NCBI RefSeq assembly: GCF_910594005.1
Contig: NC_057823.1
Span: forward strand, 101,480,015 to 101,544,014
DNA: 64,000 nt
Source of the DNA: Cervus elaphus
Taxonomy: Eukaryota > Chordata > Mammalia > Artiodactyla > Cervidae
Direction of reading: 5' to 3'
This document shows positions 45,130-57,984 of the stretch, in pieces. Below the pieces are notes generated by a model that was not told where the DNA came from, searched no databases, and saw only the letters and a program-made list of their open reading frames with translations. Both the position numbers and the translations under genes were made by a program. Every line of letters starts with the position of its first letter. Position 1 is the first letter of the stretch.

Positions 45130-46711
45130 CCCCTCATGGCCCAGATCCCATTTTCACTAATCTAAGCCGCCCCCTCGTTGCCCATGAGTGTGAGCCTGCT
45201 GTTGCCCTGGGAGCAGCTGCCGGGGAACCGTGGGCATGGGGCCGGGACAGCAGGCGTGGGTGCCCTTGCAGCTGTGCATACTCATCTTACTCTTCCCTCT
45301 CGATTTCCCCAGACCAACACCTTTTAGTTCCACTCTCATGGAGGTCCAGGGGTTGGCAAGGCTTCTTCATTCAGTCTAATCCTAATTCTGCTTAGACTGT
45401 GGTTCCCCAATCCAGTGTTTTCTAGAGATAAAGAACAACTGAATCTCTTTTCTGTCTTACTGCCATGCCCCGGGGCTTTTAACTCCTCCCTTAAGCAAAA
45501 CTCAATCCTTCGGTTTGGCAATAATTCTTAAATAGGTTCAGTCTGATTCCTTCCTTCTGGCTCTGCCAAAAAGTTTCCCTTAAGCTGGGACTAGAAACAA
45601 TGAAGATTTCTTAAAGACTTTGGCTTTCCCACAACTTTATATTCTCCTTTCCAAGACATGGAAAGGCTCTAGCTTCGTTTTTCTGTTCCTGAGCCAAAGC
45701 ATGAAGCAGAGACCCAGCTACTTCCTGTGTGCAGGATTGATTAAAATAGCAGGGATGCTGAAGGGATTTTCCAAGGAATTGTTTAGCAGGTCCAGAAGCT
45801 ATGACTGAGAAGAAGAGAACTTGGACTGTTTATGCCATATGGCCTTAGATAAGGCTGACATTATCTATCTTGGAAATAAGATTTCTACAGCAATAATCCC
45901 AAAGGTCAGACTGCTCAGAGAAGGGAAATAGTAAAAAATAATAATGACAAAAACCCAATCCAGAATGAATCCTCTTCTAAATTCAAGTATTTCTGTAAAG
46001 AAAAATACAGACAAGGACATTTGTGTCTGTCTGTAACTTGGGCTCTCTGGTAAAATTGCCTGCAGATGTTTTGGGTTATTTGTGTTCCTCAAAATTTTGG
46101 TTTGAACACGTTAGAAACTTTTTATTCTTGTTGCTAGGCCTCTTTTTCTTAGAAAAGGCTGGGACGTTATACCAACGTGGCTCGTTTTATCTGAAGGCAC
46201 AGCCATGAAAATCCACAAACTAAGGAGGAGGAAAAAGGCATCTTTAACCATGAAAAAGAGTTGATCCTCAGTGGGTAAAACAGACCCAAGATGAATTTAG
46301 AGGGAAAGAAAGCATGTCCTAAAGCAACATACCACATGAAAGGGTGCATGAAATACACACTTCAAGTACTGTATTTAAAGCTAGCAAATTGAAGCAAAAT
46401 TGAACAAGGAGTGTCTCTCCTTATTAATGATTCTGAGAGCACTTTATCTCTAGGCAGCAGTTTGGAGGCAACCCTGCCCACTGGTGACTGAAAACCATCA
46501 CTCTGTGATAGCTATGTGATGATCTCTGTTCATATACTACCTAATCGGATGAGGAGAGCAGCAAAGCCTGCCAAGGCAAGAAGGAAAGATCCGAGTGTTT
46601 TCACTTTAGTGATCTGTGCTGTCTTTGTCCTGTGATTAAATAGAGGTCTTCACTCTATTTAATCTAAGGACTCAAGCCCCTCACCACACAACTCAAGATT
46701 GTTATATACAC
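45130..46711. other. Non-coding unique DNA
   Basis: A GC-richer patch at 45160-45260 has no usable reading frame with splice sites. Otherwise AT-rich and featureless. Confidence 0.5.
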
Positions 46712-46913
46712 GAAAGTGTTAGCTGCTCAGTCATGTCCGACTCTTTGTGACCCGGTACACTGTATGGGGCTACTCTGTCCATGGAGTTCTCCAGGCAAGA
46801 ATACTGGAGGGAGTTTCCGTTTCCTCCTTCAGGGGATCTTCCCAACTCAGGGATTGAACGACATTTCCTGCATTGCAGGCAGATTCTCTACCACTGAGCC
46901 ACAGGGGAAGCCT
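46712..46913 (-). mobile_element. Bov-tA SINE
   Basis: gtgttagctgctcagtcatg to cactgagccacaggggaagc. Confidence 0.92.
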
Positions 46914-46940
46914 ATTATATAGATATGTGTATGCATGTAT

Positions 46941-49900
46941 TGTTGTTGACGTGTCGCTGAGTCATGTCTGACTCTTTGAGACCCCATGGACTGACTGCAG
47001 CATGCCAGGCCTCCCTGTCCATCACCAGCTCCCAGAGTTTACTCATTGAGTCGATGATGCCATCCAACCATCTCATCCTCTGTTGCCCTCTTCTCCTTCT
47101 GCCCTCAATCTTTCCCAGAATCAGGGGCTTTTCCAGAGAGTTGGCTCCTCACATCAGGTGGCCAAAGCATTGGAGTTTCAGCTTCAGCATCAGTTCTTCC
47201 AATGAATATTCAAGGTTGATTTCCTATAGGATTGGGTGGTTTGATCTCCTTGACGTCCAAGGGACTCTCAAAAGTACTATCTCGCACCACAATTCAAAAG
47301 CATCAGTTCTTTGGTGCCCAGCCTTTTTTATGGTCCAACTCACATCTGCACATGACTACCGGAAAAACCATAGGTTCGACTAAATGGACCGTTGTCCCCA
47401 AAGTCTCTGATTTTTAATACACGATCTAGGTTTGTCGTAGCTTTTCTTCCAAGTAGTAAGCCTGTTTTAATGTCATGGCTGCAGTCACCACATGCAGTGA
47501 TTTTGAAGATGGAGAAAATAAAATCTGTCACTGTTTCCACTTTTGTCTCCATCTCTTTGCCATGAAGTGATGTGATTGGATGCCATGATCTTAGTTTTTT
47601 GAATGCTGAGCTTTAAACCAGCATTTTCACTGTCTTCTTTCACCCTCATCAAGAGGCTTTTTGGTTCCTCGTCAATTTCTGCCATTAGAGTGGTATCATC
47701 TGCATGTCTGAGGTTATTGATATTTCACCCAGAAATCTGGATTCCAGCTTGTGATTCATCCAGCCTGGCATTTCATATGATGTACTCTGCATAGAAGTGA
47801 AATAAGCAAGGTGACAATATACAGCCTTGTCATATTCCTTTCCTATCTTTGAACCAGTCCATTTTTCCATGTCCAGTTCTAACTGTTGCTTCCTGACCTA
47901 CATACAGATTTCTGAGGAGACAGGTAAGGTGGTCTGGTATTCCCATCTCCTGAAGAATTTTCCACAGTTTGTTGTGATCCACACAGTCAAAGGCTTTAGT
48001 ATAGTCAGTGAAGCAGAAGTTGATGTTTTTCTGGAATTCTCTTCCTTTTTCTATGATCCAGTGGATGTTGGCAATTTGATCTTTGGTTCCTCTGCTTTTT
48101 CTAAAACCAGCTTGAACATCTGGAAGTTCTCAGTTCACATACTGCTGAAACCTAGCTTGAAGGATTTTGAGCATTACCTTGCTAGCTTGTGAAATGAGAG
48201 CAATTGTATGGTAGTTTGAACATTGTTTGGCACTGCCTTTCCTTGGGATTGGGATGAAAACTGACCTTTCCCAGTCCTGTGGCCACTGCTGAATTTTCCT
48301 ACTTTGCTGACATATTGAATGCAGCACTTTAACAGCATCATCTTTTAGGATTTTAAATAGCTCAGCTGAAATTCCATCACCTCCATTAGCTTTGTTCATA
48401 GTAATGCCTCCTAGTAATGCTTCCTATGGCCTTCTTGACTTCATACTCCAGGATATCTGGCTCTAGGTGACTGATCACACCACCATTGTGATTATCTGGG
48501 TCATGAAGATCTTTTCTGTGTAGTTCTTCTGTGTATTCTTGCCACTTCTTCTTAGTCTCTTCTGCTCTGTTAGGTCCTTGCCATTTGGTCCTGTATTTTG
48601 CCCATCCTTGCATCAACTGTTCCTTTGGTATTTCTAATTCTCTCGAAGAGAGAGATCTAGTGTTTTTTCATTCTATTGTTTTCCTCTATTTCTTTGCATT
48701 GTTCACTTCAGAAGGCTTTCTTATCTTTCCTCCTTATTCTCTGGAATTCAGCATTCACTTGGGTATACCTTTCCCTTTCTCCTTTGCCTTTCACTTCTCT
48801 TTTTCTCTCAATAAGTCCTCCTCAGTCAACCCATTTGCCTTCTTGCATTTCTTTTTTTTTTTTTTTATATAGTTTTGGTCACTGCCTCCTGTACAATGTC
48901 ACGAACCTCTGCACATAGTTCTTCAGGCACTCTATCTACCAAATCTCATCCCTTGAATCTATTTGTCACTTCCACTGTATAATCATAAGGGATTTGATTT
49001 AGGTCATACCTGAATGGTCTAGTGGTTTCCCCTACTTTCTTCAATGTAAGCCTGAATTTTGCAATAATGAGCTCATAATTTGAGCCATAGTCAGCTCCAG
49101 GTCTCGTTTTTGCTGACTGTATAGAGCTTCTCCATCTTTGGCTGCAAAGTATGTAATCAATCTGATTTCGTTGTTGACCATCTGGTGATGTCCATGTGTA
49201 GAGTCTTCTCTTGTGTTGTTGGAAGATGGTGTTTGTTATGACCAATATCGTCTCTTGGCAAAAGTCTATTAGCCTTTGCCCTACTTCATTTTGTACTCCA
49301 AGGCCAATGTTGTCTGTTATTCCAGCAATCTCATGACTTCCTACTTTGCATTCCAGTCCCCTATGATTAAAAGGATAGCTTTCCCGGTGTTAGCTCTAGA
49401 AGGTCTTTTAGGTCTTCATAGAACCATTCAGCTTCAGGCTTGGATTACTGTGATGTTGCATGGTTTGTCTTGGAAATGACTCGAGATCATTCTGTAATTT
49501 TTGAGCTTGCACCCAAGTATTACATTTTAGACTCTTCTTGACTATGAAGGCCACTCCATTTCTTCTAAGGGTTTCTTGCCTACAGTAGTAGATATAATGG
49601 TCATCTGAATTAAATTCACCAATTCCTGTTCATTTCAGTTCCATAATTCCTGAACTGTCAATGTTCACTCTTCCCATCTCCTGCTTGACCACGTTCAATT
49701 TACCTTGATTCATGAACCTAATATTCCAGGTTCCTATGCAATATTGTTCTTTACAGCATCGGACTTTACTTTCACCCCCAGACACACCCACAGCTGGGTG
49801 GTGTTTTTGATTTGTTTCAGCCTCTTCATTCTTTCTGGGGCTCTTTCTCTGCTCTTCCCCAGTAGCAAATTGGACACCTACCAACCTGGAGGACTCATCT

Positions 49901-49995
49901 TCCTGTGTCATCTTTTTTTGCCTTTCATGGGGTTCTTGAGGCAAGAAACTGGAGTGGGTTGCCATTCCCTTCTCCAGCTGATCATGTTTTGTCAG
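46941..49995 (-). mobile_element. Near-full-length BovB LINE (3.06 kb) with 10-bp target-site duplication
   Basis: atgcatgtat is repeated at 46931-46940 and 49996-50005, fixing the ends. The 5' end (right) carries the Bov-A-like leader ggagaagggaatggcaaccc on the minus strand. Order on the minus strand: N-terminal text (GVSGGESKVRCCKEQYCIGT) near 49780; endonuclease box YTWTSPDGQQRNQIDYIL near 49200; an endonuclease SDH-type motif decayed to SNYE near 49080; RT with box HADD near 47705; C-terminal RT text to 47340. Stops and frameshifts break the ORF, so it is dead. Confidence 0.95.
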
Positions 49996-50005
49996 ATGCA
50001 TGTAT

Positions 50006-50864
50006 GTGTTTGTTTATTTATTTGTCTTCCTCTTTCTTTCTTGGCAGGCAAGGAGGGATGGATAAAGTACAGAGCAGAAAGTTAAGCAAGCATGTAGGTC
50101 AGGCCCTTGTTTTTAAGAGGTACTGGGAGCCTTGTCAAAGCTTTGTGAATCTGCTATTTCTCCTTTTGATTTTATCAAGACATCGAGATGATAACAGTGC
50201 CCCCCCCCCCCCCCAAGGCAGAAGCTCTGCAGTCTGGGTAAATGTATGGTAACTATTCTCTCTCTGCTTCTATAATGCAGTCTAGCTTATTTGAGACATC
50301 AGCAGAGGTAACTGGCTGCAAACTCAGAATTTTGTGCTTTTCTTTTCAGTTTGCCTGGAAGGATGAACCATTTTCTCGGAGTGATAAATACATGCTGGCA
50401 ACACCACACTGTTTCCTGGCAGTAGGGAGGCCCTGGGCCCCAGAGAACACGGGCGGCTCTGGGGGCTGAGGGAGTTCATCACCACCAACACATTATGCTG
50501 TGCTCAGACAGACAGGCTTCCTGCTGGAAGACTAGCCAAATGGAAGGATGCTAATGATGTTGGGGTCCTGGCTGCCTGGGCTCGACAGATTTGAATACAC
50601 TTCTGGCCTCAGTCACGTCTCATTTGTCAGCATTTCCTTGGCTCCTGAATGATCCCTTAGAATATAACAACTACCGTGCAATAGTTTCATTACAACAGAA
50701 AAACTGTGAAGTCGTGAATCTGAGTCATAGTCATGACCCTGTTCAAAATTGTCCAGGAGTCCCCAGGCTAACTGTAAAATCAAGACATTCTACGCCTTAA
50801 AGTCTACAGTTGCATGTTTGTCCTACAAGGTTTCTCTCTGAACCCAGCGTGTTGCTAGTTTGTA
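50006..50864. other. Unique DNA with a C15 homopolymer
   Basis: 50200-50214 is fifteen consecutive C. A plus-strand stretch after cttttcttttcag (50350) is open to a TGA at 50467-50469, with no domain. Otherwise featureless. Confidence 0.5.
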
Positions 50865-51070
50865 GATGGATCCTAGAGCCAGACCAGCTGGATTTGAATC
50901 CTCACTGCACCACTTATTAGGTCACTTTATGACCTTGGGCAAGTTACATCACCTCTCTGTGCCTGTATAAAACAGGGTTGCTCTAAGGATTGTGATAATA
51001 TCTGTGTATTGTTAGGAACACTGCTAGGCACTTTACAAGTGACCTGTACCTGTTAACTTTCATTATTCTG
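50865..51070 (+). repeat. MIR SINE (well-preserved)
   Basis: gctggatttgaatcctcact, ttgggcaagttacatcacc and gctaggcactttacaagtg. Confidence 0.88.
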
Positions 51071-53008
51071 TAGAATTTGATGAAAGTGAAGAGTAAGAAA
51101 CTAAAAAAAGAATCAAGAGGCTTTAACTTAATATGGGTGACAGGATAATTTTATTTAAAGTAAGTTCCTATACATGTCTTTTTTTTTTTTTTCTCCTCCA
51201 AGACTTAATCTCTCAGAACCTGGGTCCTCATTTGTAAAATGGGGGAAACAGCACCTTTCTCTGTGAGGTGCTTAACTGTTGTTCAAGGAAGTTTCTCTCT
51301 CACAGCGGGGGTCAACTTGCAGTTTAAGCATGAATGAACCATCCCTGCTACATCCCCAGGACCCAGGGAAGCCGTGCAAGTGAAGCCCCTGCTCCGGAAG
51401 CGCTGGGGGCGTATTACTGGAGAAGCAGGCTGGGCAGGGTGGCGTTGGGGTGGAGGGGGCAGGCCGCAATGCGGAAAACCTGGGCACCTTCACCGTCATG
51501 TCTTGGAAGGGAGGTGTGATGATCTCAGGGCAGGCTCCTGTGCCTGGATTCTGGTCACTTGGGTGACAAAGCTCGTTCCAGGCTCTCTGCCCCTTTACTC
51601 AGGGATTTGGAGGATTTAGTCCTTGCCTTTGGTCACACTTGGACTGGGACTCAGGACTACTCTTCTACTAATCCTGTAAAGGATTTCTCTCTTTACCACC
51701 CACCCACCTTCCCTCCCTTCCACTAATGCTTACTGAAGTGTGTCTGTACCTACGGCCAGTCGTGCTAGGCACTAAGGGCCTACAAAGGCTCCAACCTTCA
51801 GTGGATTTCCTGGTCTTCAGCCTCTCAGAGTGAGTTCTCGACAGTTCCTTAGCCCCCGTTCTGGACAGGTTCCGAGACTCTGGAATTTTCCCAAGTCAGC
51901 ACATTCGTTATTCCTCATGATCCTGTTCCCTTGAACTGTCTTACCCGACCTCTCTACTTCATCCTAACTGACATCCCTTTGATCCGAGGCCTTGGCCTGT
52001 CATGACTGTGTCGCTGCAGCAGCCTCCTGGCCGAGCTCTGATGCCAGTACAGTCTTGACAAGGTAATCCACATTGCCTGATACTGCGATGGAAGGTCTGC
52101 CCATGGGGACAGTTGCCAATTTATTGCCTCTTAATTCCTGACTTACCCTTCATTCCCCGACTGCTGAAAATGGAGCTTGAACCTTCAAATATTTTGCCTT
52201 TGCCAGATGGCTTGATGTAGCTCAGCTTTGCCAGGACAGAGCACTGGAGGGAGAACACATGAAGGGCTCTTCTTCCTGGATGCTGTGGATAGTTCCAGAG
52301 GAACCAGACAGTGCTTTATTTTCCTCCACTCCTCAGCCCCGGAGGTTTCTGCCCGTGCTAAGAGCTTGCAGGATGCAGCTTCCCCAGGGCACTTCAGCGC
52401 CCAGTCTGGACTGCAGTGAAACCTGTGCTTTAGTCAAAGTTCCTGCCTGCACACCTTCTCCTTGGTCCTTGAGAGTGGACTTCTAGGGAACTCCGGGCCA
52501 CTTGCCTGATATACACGAAAGCCCATTAGGTTCCTACAGAGGGGGGCCTCGTCAGGACCCTTCAGCAGCATAAGTGGTGGTACCCCGGCTCCCTCTATGT
52601 GCACAGCCCCCTCCGTGTGCCCGGGCATCAGCCTCAGCTCCCCAGCACTGTGGACATTTGTTTCTGTGGATGCTGCAACGCAACACCGGGGAGTAGTAAC
52701 TTTACTGTGTGACTTTTGTCTCCTGAATGGATCCAGACTGATAAGACTCATGGAAACATCAAAATATGCAAACAAGGTTCTCCTGCTGATTGCCAGTCCC
52801 CTCTACAAACTGGCCTCATCGTTTCTATCAGATTCTATGACTAGTCTTCAAGGTCCCGGGAATATACCACTCATTCCTTCTCTGTGTGCGCTCAGGTTTC
52901 CCTCACCGTTCATGCCCTCCCGTCTCCCGTCCCCTAAATCATATTCTAGCCATCCTTTGAGGTCTAGCTGAAATTCTTCTTCATTTATGAAGTAGTTTTT
53001 GCTTTTTA
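51071..53008. other. Unique DNA, moderately GC-rich
   Basis: A T15-like run at 51178-51193 and a MIR-like scrap at 51210-51290. Open frames on both strands at 51272-51619 and 52434-52971 have no splice borders or domains I recognise. Confidence 0.45.
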
Positions 53009-53213
53009 GGGCTTTCCTGGTGGCTTAGCTGGTAAAGAATCCGCCTGCAATGCAGGAGACCTGGGTTCAACCCCTGGGTTGGGAAGATTCCCTGGAGAAG
53101 GGAAAGGCTACCCACTCCAGTACTCTGGCCTGGAGAATTCCATGGACTGTATAGTCCATGGGGTCACAAAGGGTTAGACACAACTGAGCGACTTTCACAC
53201 ACACACTTTTACT
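53009..53213 (+). mobile_element. Bov-tA SINE
   Basis: ggctttcctggtggcttagc to gagcgactttcacacacaca. Confidence 0.93.
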
Positions 53214-53459
53214 TTCTATAGCCATAACCATTCTTCCTCTTCTTGCAAAGCATGCCTGTGCTGTATAATTGAGTATGGAATTATATAGTGCCCCTTGTGG
53301 TTCTTTTCTTTCATTTTTGGCTAATAATTTATTGAGATTGAGTTCTTATCACACACGAGGCTGTGTACTTTCAGTCATTTGATGGCTCATCTTGGAGATT
53401 CTCCATCAGATACTCTGTGTATGGGTCTATGTGCTCTCCTAACAGTTAGAATATAATTA

Positions 53460-53612
53460 ATTTTTTTTCTTCTTTCTTTGGGGAACCAAATCAGGGCTAT
53501 GCTCCATTGTTCTTTCAAATTTTTGGTGCATAGTATGTGGGACTTTAGTTCCCTGACCAGGGATTGAACCTGTACCCCCTGCATTGGAAGTTAGAGTGTT
53601 AACCACAGGAGA
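53460..53612 (-). mobile_element. CHR-type artiodactyl SINE, partial
   Basis: gtgggactttagttccctga, then ccagggattgaacctgtacc and gcattggaagttagagtgtt, characteristic of antisense CHR SINEs found in cetartiodactyls. The right end is degraded. Confidence 0.75.
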
Positions 53613-54003
53613 TCACCATAAGCAAGTTTATAAACAGGGAGAAAGAACATGTAACATATGCCAAATTCCTGTGAGAATTTTCTCTGTGCATTTGGAAATT
53701 ATGGTGGCCTGCTGGTTTAATATATTTAGTAAATAATGGCAGCCTTCTCATTGAACCTGCTTCTATCACCCATTCACTGTGACACCCCAGGGAGGTGGTA
53801 AAAAGAGTCAGAATTCCACCTGCTCTTTGCAGTAGTTGCTTTGTTATGTCCATAGCCTTGACTGGCAGTTTTTGGCCAACCCCTTTCTGTTCAACCTCAG
53901 GAAATCTTCTGAATGGCTTAGACTTTTGAGAAAGGGGAAAGAAATTTTGAGCATACTGCTAAAAATAGTGTGCATGATTTCTTAATGCCATTTGGCCTTG
54001 TCT
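53613..54003. other. Non-coding unique DNA
   Basis: No recognisable feature. Confidence 0.5.
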
Positions 54004-54013
54004 GGAGTGAAAA

Positions 54014-54226
54014 CTGTGAAAGTGAAAGTGAAAGTGTTAGTTGCTCAGTTGTGTCTGATGGTGTAGCCCTGGACTGCAGCCCGCCAGGCTCCTCTGTCCT
54101 TTGGATTCACCAGGAAAGAATACTGGAGTGGGTTGCCATTCCCTTCTCCAGGGGATCTTCCTGACCCAGGAATCAAACCCAGGTTTCCTGCATTGTAAGC
54201 AGATTCTTCACCATCTGAGCTACCAA
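54014..54226 (-). mobile_element. Bov-tA SINE with 10-bp target-site duplication
   Basis: gtgaaagtgaaagtgttagt to catctgagctaccaa. The duplication ggagtgaaaa is perfect at 54004-54013 and 54227-54236. Confidence 0.95.
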
Positions 54227-54329
54227 GGAGTGAAAATTGAATGGTGAAAAACTGATCCTGATTCTTTGCATTCAGAAAGACCGGTCTTAATTTTGTTGAG
54301 TTGAGTGAGGTTGGAAAATCGTCTCACTA

Positions 54330-54450
54330 TGACAGTTATCTGTATTCTACAAACAAAGAAATGGGAGCAAGTGAGGTTAAGTAATTTGACCAAGGAAATG
54401 TAGCTACTATGTGGTAAAGCCAGGGTGTGAACCATGGCTTACCTAACCAC
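54330..54450 (-). repeat. MIR SINE (ancient)
   Basis: caaacaaagaaatgggagca, aggttaagtaatttgaccaa and gccagggtgtgaaccatgg. Confidence 0.7.
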
Positions 54451-54509
54451 AGCATGAAATTGTCTCCATGAAATGAAATTTATTTCATAAAGGCAAGACT
54501 TCCTACCTG

Positions 54510-54690
54510 CCAGGCTCACATTCACCTTATGAGGTCAGAGATATTATTATCCCCCTCTTGCAGTTTAGGAGGAAGGCTTGGAGAAGCTCACTGAGTTGCC
54601 CAATTCTGCTCAGGCAGGAAGTTAGCAATACTGAGGCCTGGATCCAAAGCTGGTCCTCCTCATCTGTCATTAGATGAACTGTTTCATGTG
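54510..54690 (-). repeat. MIR SINE (ancient)
   Basis: attattatccccctcttgca, agctcactgagttgcccaat and gcctggatccaaagctgg. Confidence 0.7.
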
Positions 54691-56410
54691 GGTGCTATGG
54701 ACCAAGGTAGATACCAGCTCCATTTGAGCAGACAGTCTGTGTTTTTTCACAGATAGTAGGTAACATGGTGCTTACCTACTTCTGGTAAACTTGCGGTGCT
54801 TACCGGAAGGATCCAGAGGAAGTAATTGACTAAAACACCAAACGATCCAGCTGGCCAGCTGTTGAGGAGCTTGTGGACCTGGTATCTAGCATGACAGTTT
54901 CTTCTGGAACAAGTTTCTGGTATTCTATTATGTTTCTTCATAGCTATAACATAAACTCTCTAGGGGTAAGTCTCCCTAGTTCTGTTTTCAGGAACATTTC
55001 TCTCTCTCTGGAATAGTGTGCACTTATATGGCAGCTTTAGCCTTCTTTGAACCCTTGAGGCCCCAGCACAGTATAAGAGTGGCTTTGGAGGACATGCTGC
55101 TTGGGACAGATGATGATGGTGACAATGGTCAGACCCAAGGGCAGGCCTGTCTTTAGACCACGTGACGATGGTGCTGTGCTGTTGCTCAAACGTCCTTCAA
55201 GTATGAGCTGTTCCCCAGGAGTCGAAGAGCAGGAGGGGCCACTTATGTCCATTCAGGGAAGGACGGTGCAGAGTGCCTCTACACTGTTCGCTTTTAATTC
55301 AGAGATCTCACTGATTATTAGTCCTTCTCCCATGATATGAGCAAAGAAAAAAAAAACATAATGGAAGAGAGAGTCTAATCACTGACCAGAACAAAGCTTT
55401 GGGAGGACGTGTAGGTTTGTTTTCTGTTCCACATTTGCACAGAAGCAGAAGAATTGACTGGGCATTGATTTTTCTTTCATTGGGAAAATACTTAAAACTT
55501 CAGTGCTTAATGGTATTTTGTTCTAAAATGTTTTAACTCTGTGAGCTCTATTTGATTCTGTTTACACAGATTATTATTATTTTTTAAATGGAACTCTTGC
55601 AAGGAGAGTCAGACATGACTTAGCAACTAAACAACCCATCTTTATAGTTTAAAGATACTATTCTTTGGATTGGAAAAATGTGATTTTATTGGAAGTATTA
55701 CTGAATATAATAACACTACCTTATTGCTAAAGGTAGCAATAAGAATGGCTATCTTTAATTTCCTGCCTGTTTTGTTTCAAGGATTACGCTAGATGCTTTA
55801 TATATGTTTATTTAATTCCAACATTATCCCTCTAACATCTGTGTAGATTCTTTTATGCCAATTCAAACTGTGCAAATTTGGAATAGTATTATGTAAACAC
55901 CAGGCATTAAGTCAGAAATAAGGTGAGTATTGTTAAATTAAATAAGAAATTGAGAATTTCAATACACATGGGCCGAGCCAACTGTGTTCACACCATTGCT
56001 ATGAAGTAGTACTGCTTTTAGCTGGCAACCCGAAGTTTTTTGTCTTCAATACCATCAATTCTGGGAATGCATTCCTGACATAAAATGCACTTGTATTGTA
56101 ATCCCAGACAGCATACGACAGTACAGTGTATTTGTATATAGTGAATGATCAGAAAATGATCATTTAATGGATCTGAACAGGCTAAAAGAGAGTATGGTCA
56201 GAAATAAGCTGATCAATCCCTCACCTGTGGAATGTGAGCCTGATCACTCTCCTTTTGCATTTCTAGCTGGGCTTGCAAGTTAACTTGTGATGTCCAGCTG
56301 AATACCATTAAGTATTTTAACTTCATCCTCCCAATCTTGCTCTTGGTTTTCTTTCCACTGCCCCACCCCTCCCTGCCTTCAGAAAAATAGCATATGTGTG
56401 AGGGCTTTTG
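54691..56410. other. Non-coding unique DNA
   Basis: Holds a short SINE tail at 55598-55632 and a minus-strand donor-like site at about 54791 with an open frame behind it but no good acceptor. Otherwise nothing supported. Confidence 0.45.
55598..55632 (+). mobile_element. Bov-A SINE tail fragment
   Basis: gagagtcagacatgacttag then caactaaacaac, the 3' tail only. Confidence 0.7.
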
Positions 56411-56529
56411 ACTCAATGGGCTTGAGTGTGAGCGAACTCTGGGAGACAGTGGAGGACAGGGAAGCCTGTTGTGCTGCAGTACATGGGTTGGCCGAGTCAG
56501 ACACAACTGAGCGACTGAACAGCAACAAC
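56411..56529 (+). mobile_element. BovB 3'-terminal fragment
   Basis: gactcaatgggcttgagtgt to gagcgactgaacagcaacaa, about 120 bp. Confidence 0.85.
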
Positions 56530-56640
56530 ATTTTCCAATAACTTTAGATTCACAGGAAGTTGAAAAATAATAAAGACAGGTCCTATGTGCCCTGCCCTCA
56601 GTTCTCCCCAATGGTAACATCTTATAAGACAGTAGGAGCA
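56530..56640 (-). mobile_element. Probable old L1 fragment
   Basis: ctccccaatggtaacatctt with neighbouring text resembles an antisense L1 3' UTR. Confidence 0.45.
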
Positions 56641-57639
56641 CACGTGGTTTTGAAGGGCAGTAGCTCACCAAGTTTAAGTTCTGGGGAAAAGCTCTCCATG
56701 GAAGCCCTCTCCTCACACCCCAACCAGAGCAGCTTCAGGGGCATTCCACCTGTGCCTTTGCATCAAGCCCCGCAGCAGAAGGGTCAGCAATCAGCATCTT
56801 GAGATTCATCAATGATTTTATCTTTGAATTTGCATTTTGTAAGTGAAGTTGAAGAAACAGTGGAGCATGCCCCAGGGGCTTGGAGCCTTGGCTCATGGTG
56901 GTTCCACCTCCTTGACTCTGAGGGATGGGGTGTTGACCTCTATGTCTTCTGCTTCTGCCCCGCGACCACTGCTGCCTTCCCCACTGAGCGATCCTGGGTG
57001 TGGGTGCCTGAGTGTTGGGTCAGTGGGGAAGTCATCTGGGAGCTATGAGGGTCTGCACATGTATCTGCAAGTATCCTTATGCTTGAGGAGTTAGTTTGTA
57101 CTAAAGAGCAAATACAAACCACCACGACAAGTCAAGACAGAGACAGCCGAAGGAAGGAAGATGCTTTTACTCTGCATTTTGAACAAAGGACCTGGCATTT
57201 CCATTTTGCACTGGGCCCCACAAATCACATTGCTAGTCCTTCTGAAAACTGTTTTATAGCCCAGCCTCTTACAAAAAATCCTAGGCATGAAGATGAATAT
57301 TTATCAGGAAGTAGGAAGCTTTGACTAAAGCACAGAGGCGTATTTGTGTGCCGAAGGTATAAATGGTTCCCACTAATGCCAGAGAAATCTTCCTAGTCTT
57401 GACATTCTTATCAAGTCAGAGACTGCGCTAAACCCCACGGGGCTTCCTGTTCACAGGCCAGAATCCACAGCTATAGCATGGCCCTGGGTTCTCCATAAAT
57501 AACCTACCTCATTTTAACTTCTGAATTTCAGGTTTCACTAGACCTTGATTCAAATTCATGCTTGCTTCCAACTCAGTGCAGTTCATGCTTGTGCCATTTT
57601 GTCTTTCAGAAATGCCATTTTACTCAGCCTCTGAAGCTC
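56641..57639. other. Non-coding unique DNA
   Basis: Open stretches at 56812-57324 on the plus strand lack splice borders and domains. Confidence 0.45.
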
Positions 57640-57960
57640 AGCTATCACTTCTCTCCTAAAGCTCCCAGCCTGTGCCCACCTCACAGCCTTTGCACTTGTT
57701 TTCTCTGATCCTATTGTTCTTTCTTTAGGCCTTGACAGTTATAGAGCCATTTAGTTGTTCAGAGAGGGCACCTGTTTGGAGGGGTCTACCTGAATGCCTG
57801 CTCCAAGCTGCTAATCTTCACCCCATCCCATCCCACTTAATTGCATTGACCACTTTTAAAATTAACTTTGTATATTTAATACTTTACTAGTGTAATGATC
57901 ATCTCTCCCCATGAAAGTGGGTACCTTTGCCTTTTTCACTCTGTATCTTCAGGCCTCAAA
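57640..57960 (+). repeat. L2 LINE fragment (ancient)
   Basis: agcctgtgcccacctcacag, gcctgctccaagctgctaat and gaaagtgggtacctttgcct follow the L2 3' pattern. Confidence 0.6.
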
Positions 57961-57984
57961 CTTTGCCCAGCAGATAACTGGTAG

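Noticed and set aside
50358..50469. Plus-strand stretch after a pyrimidine-rich acceptor
   Set aside because: Opposite strand to the local gene, no domain and no partner exon. Acceptor-like sites are common by chance.
52434..52971. Overlapping 113- and 124-codon frames on opposite strands
   Set aside because: No splice borders, start context or recognisable domain, probably chance in moderately GC-rich DNA.
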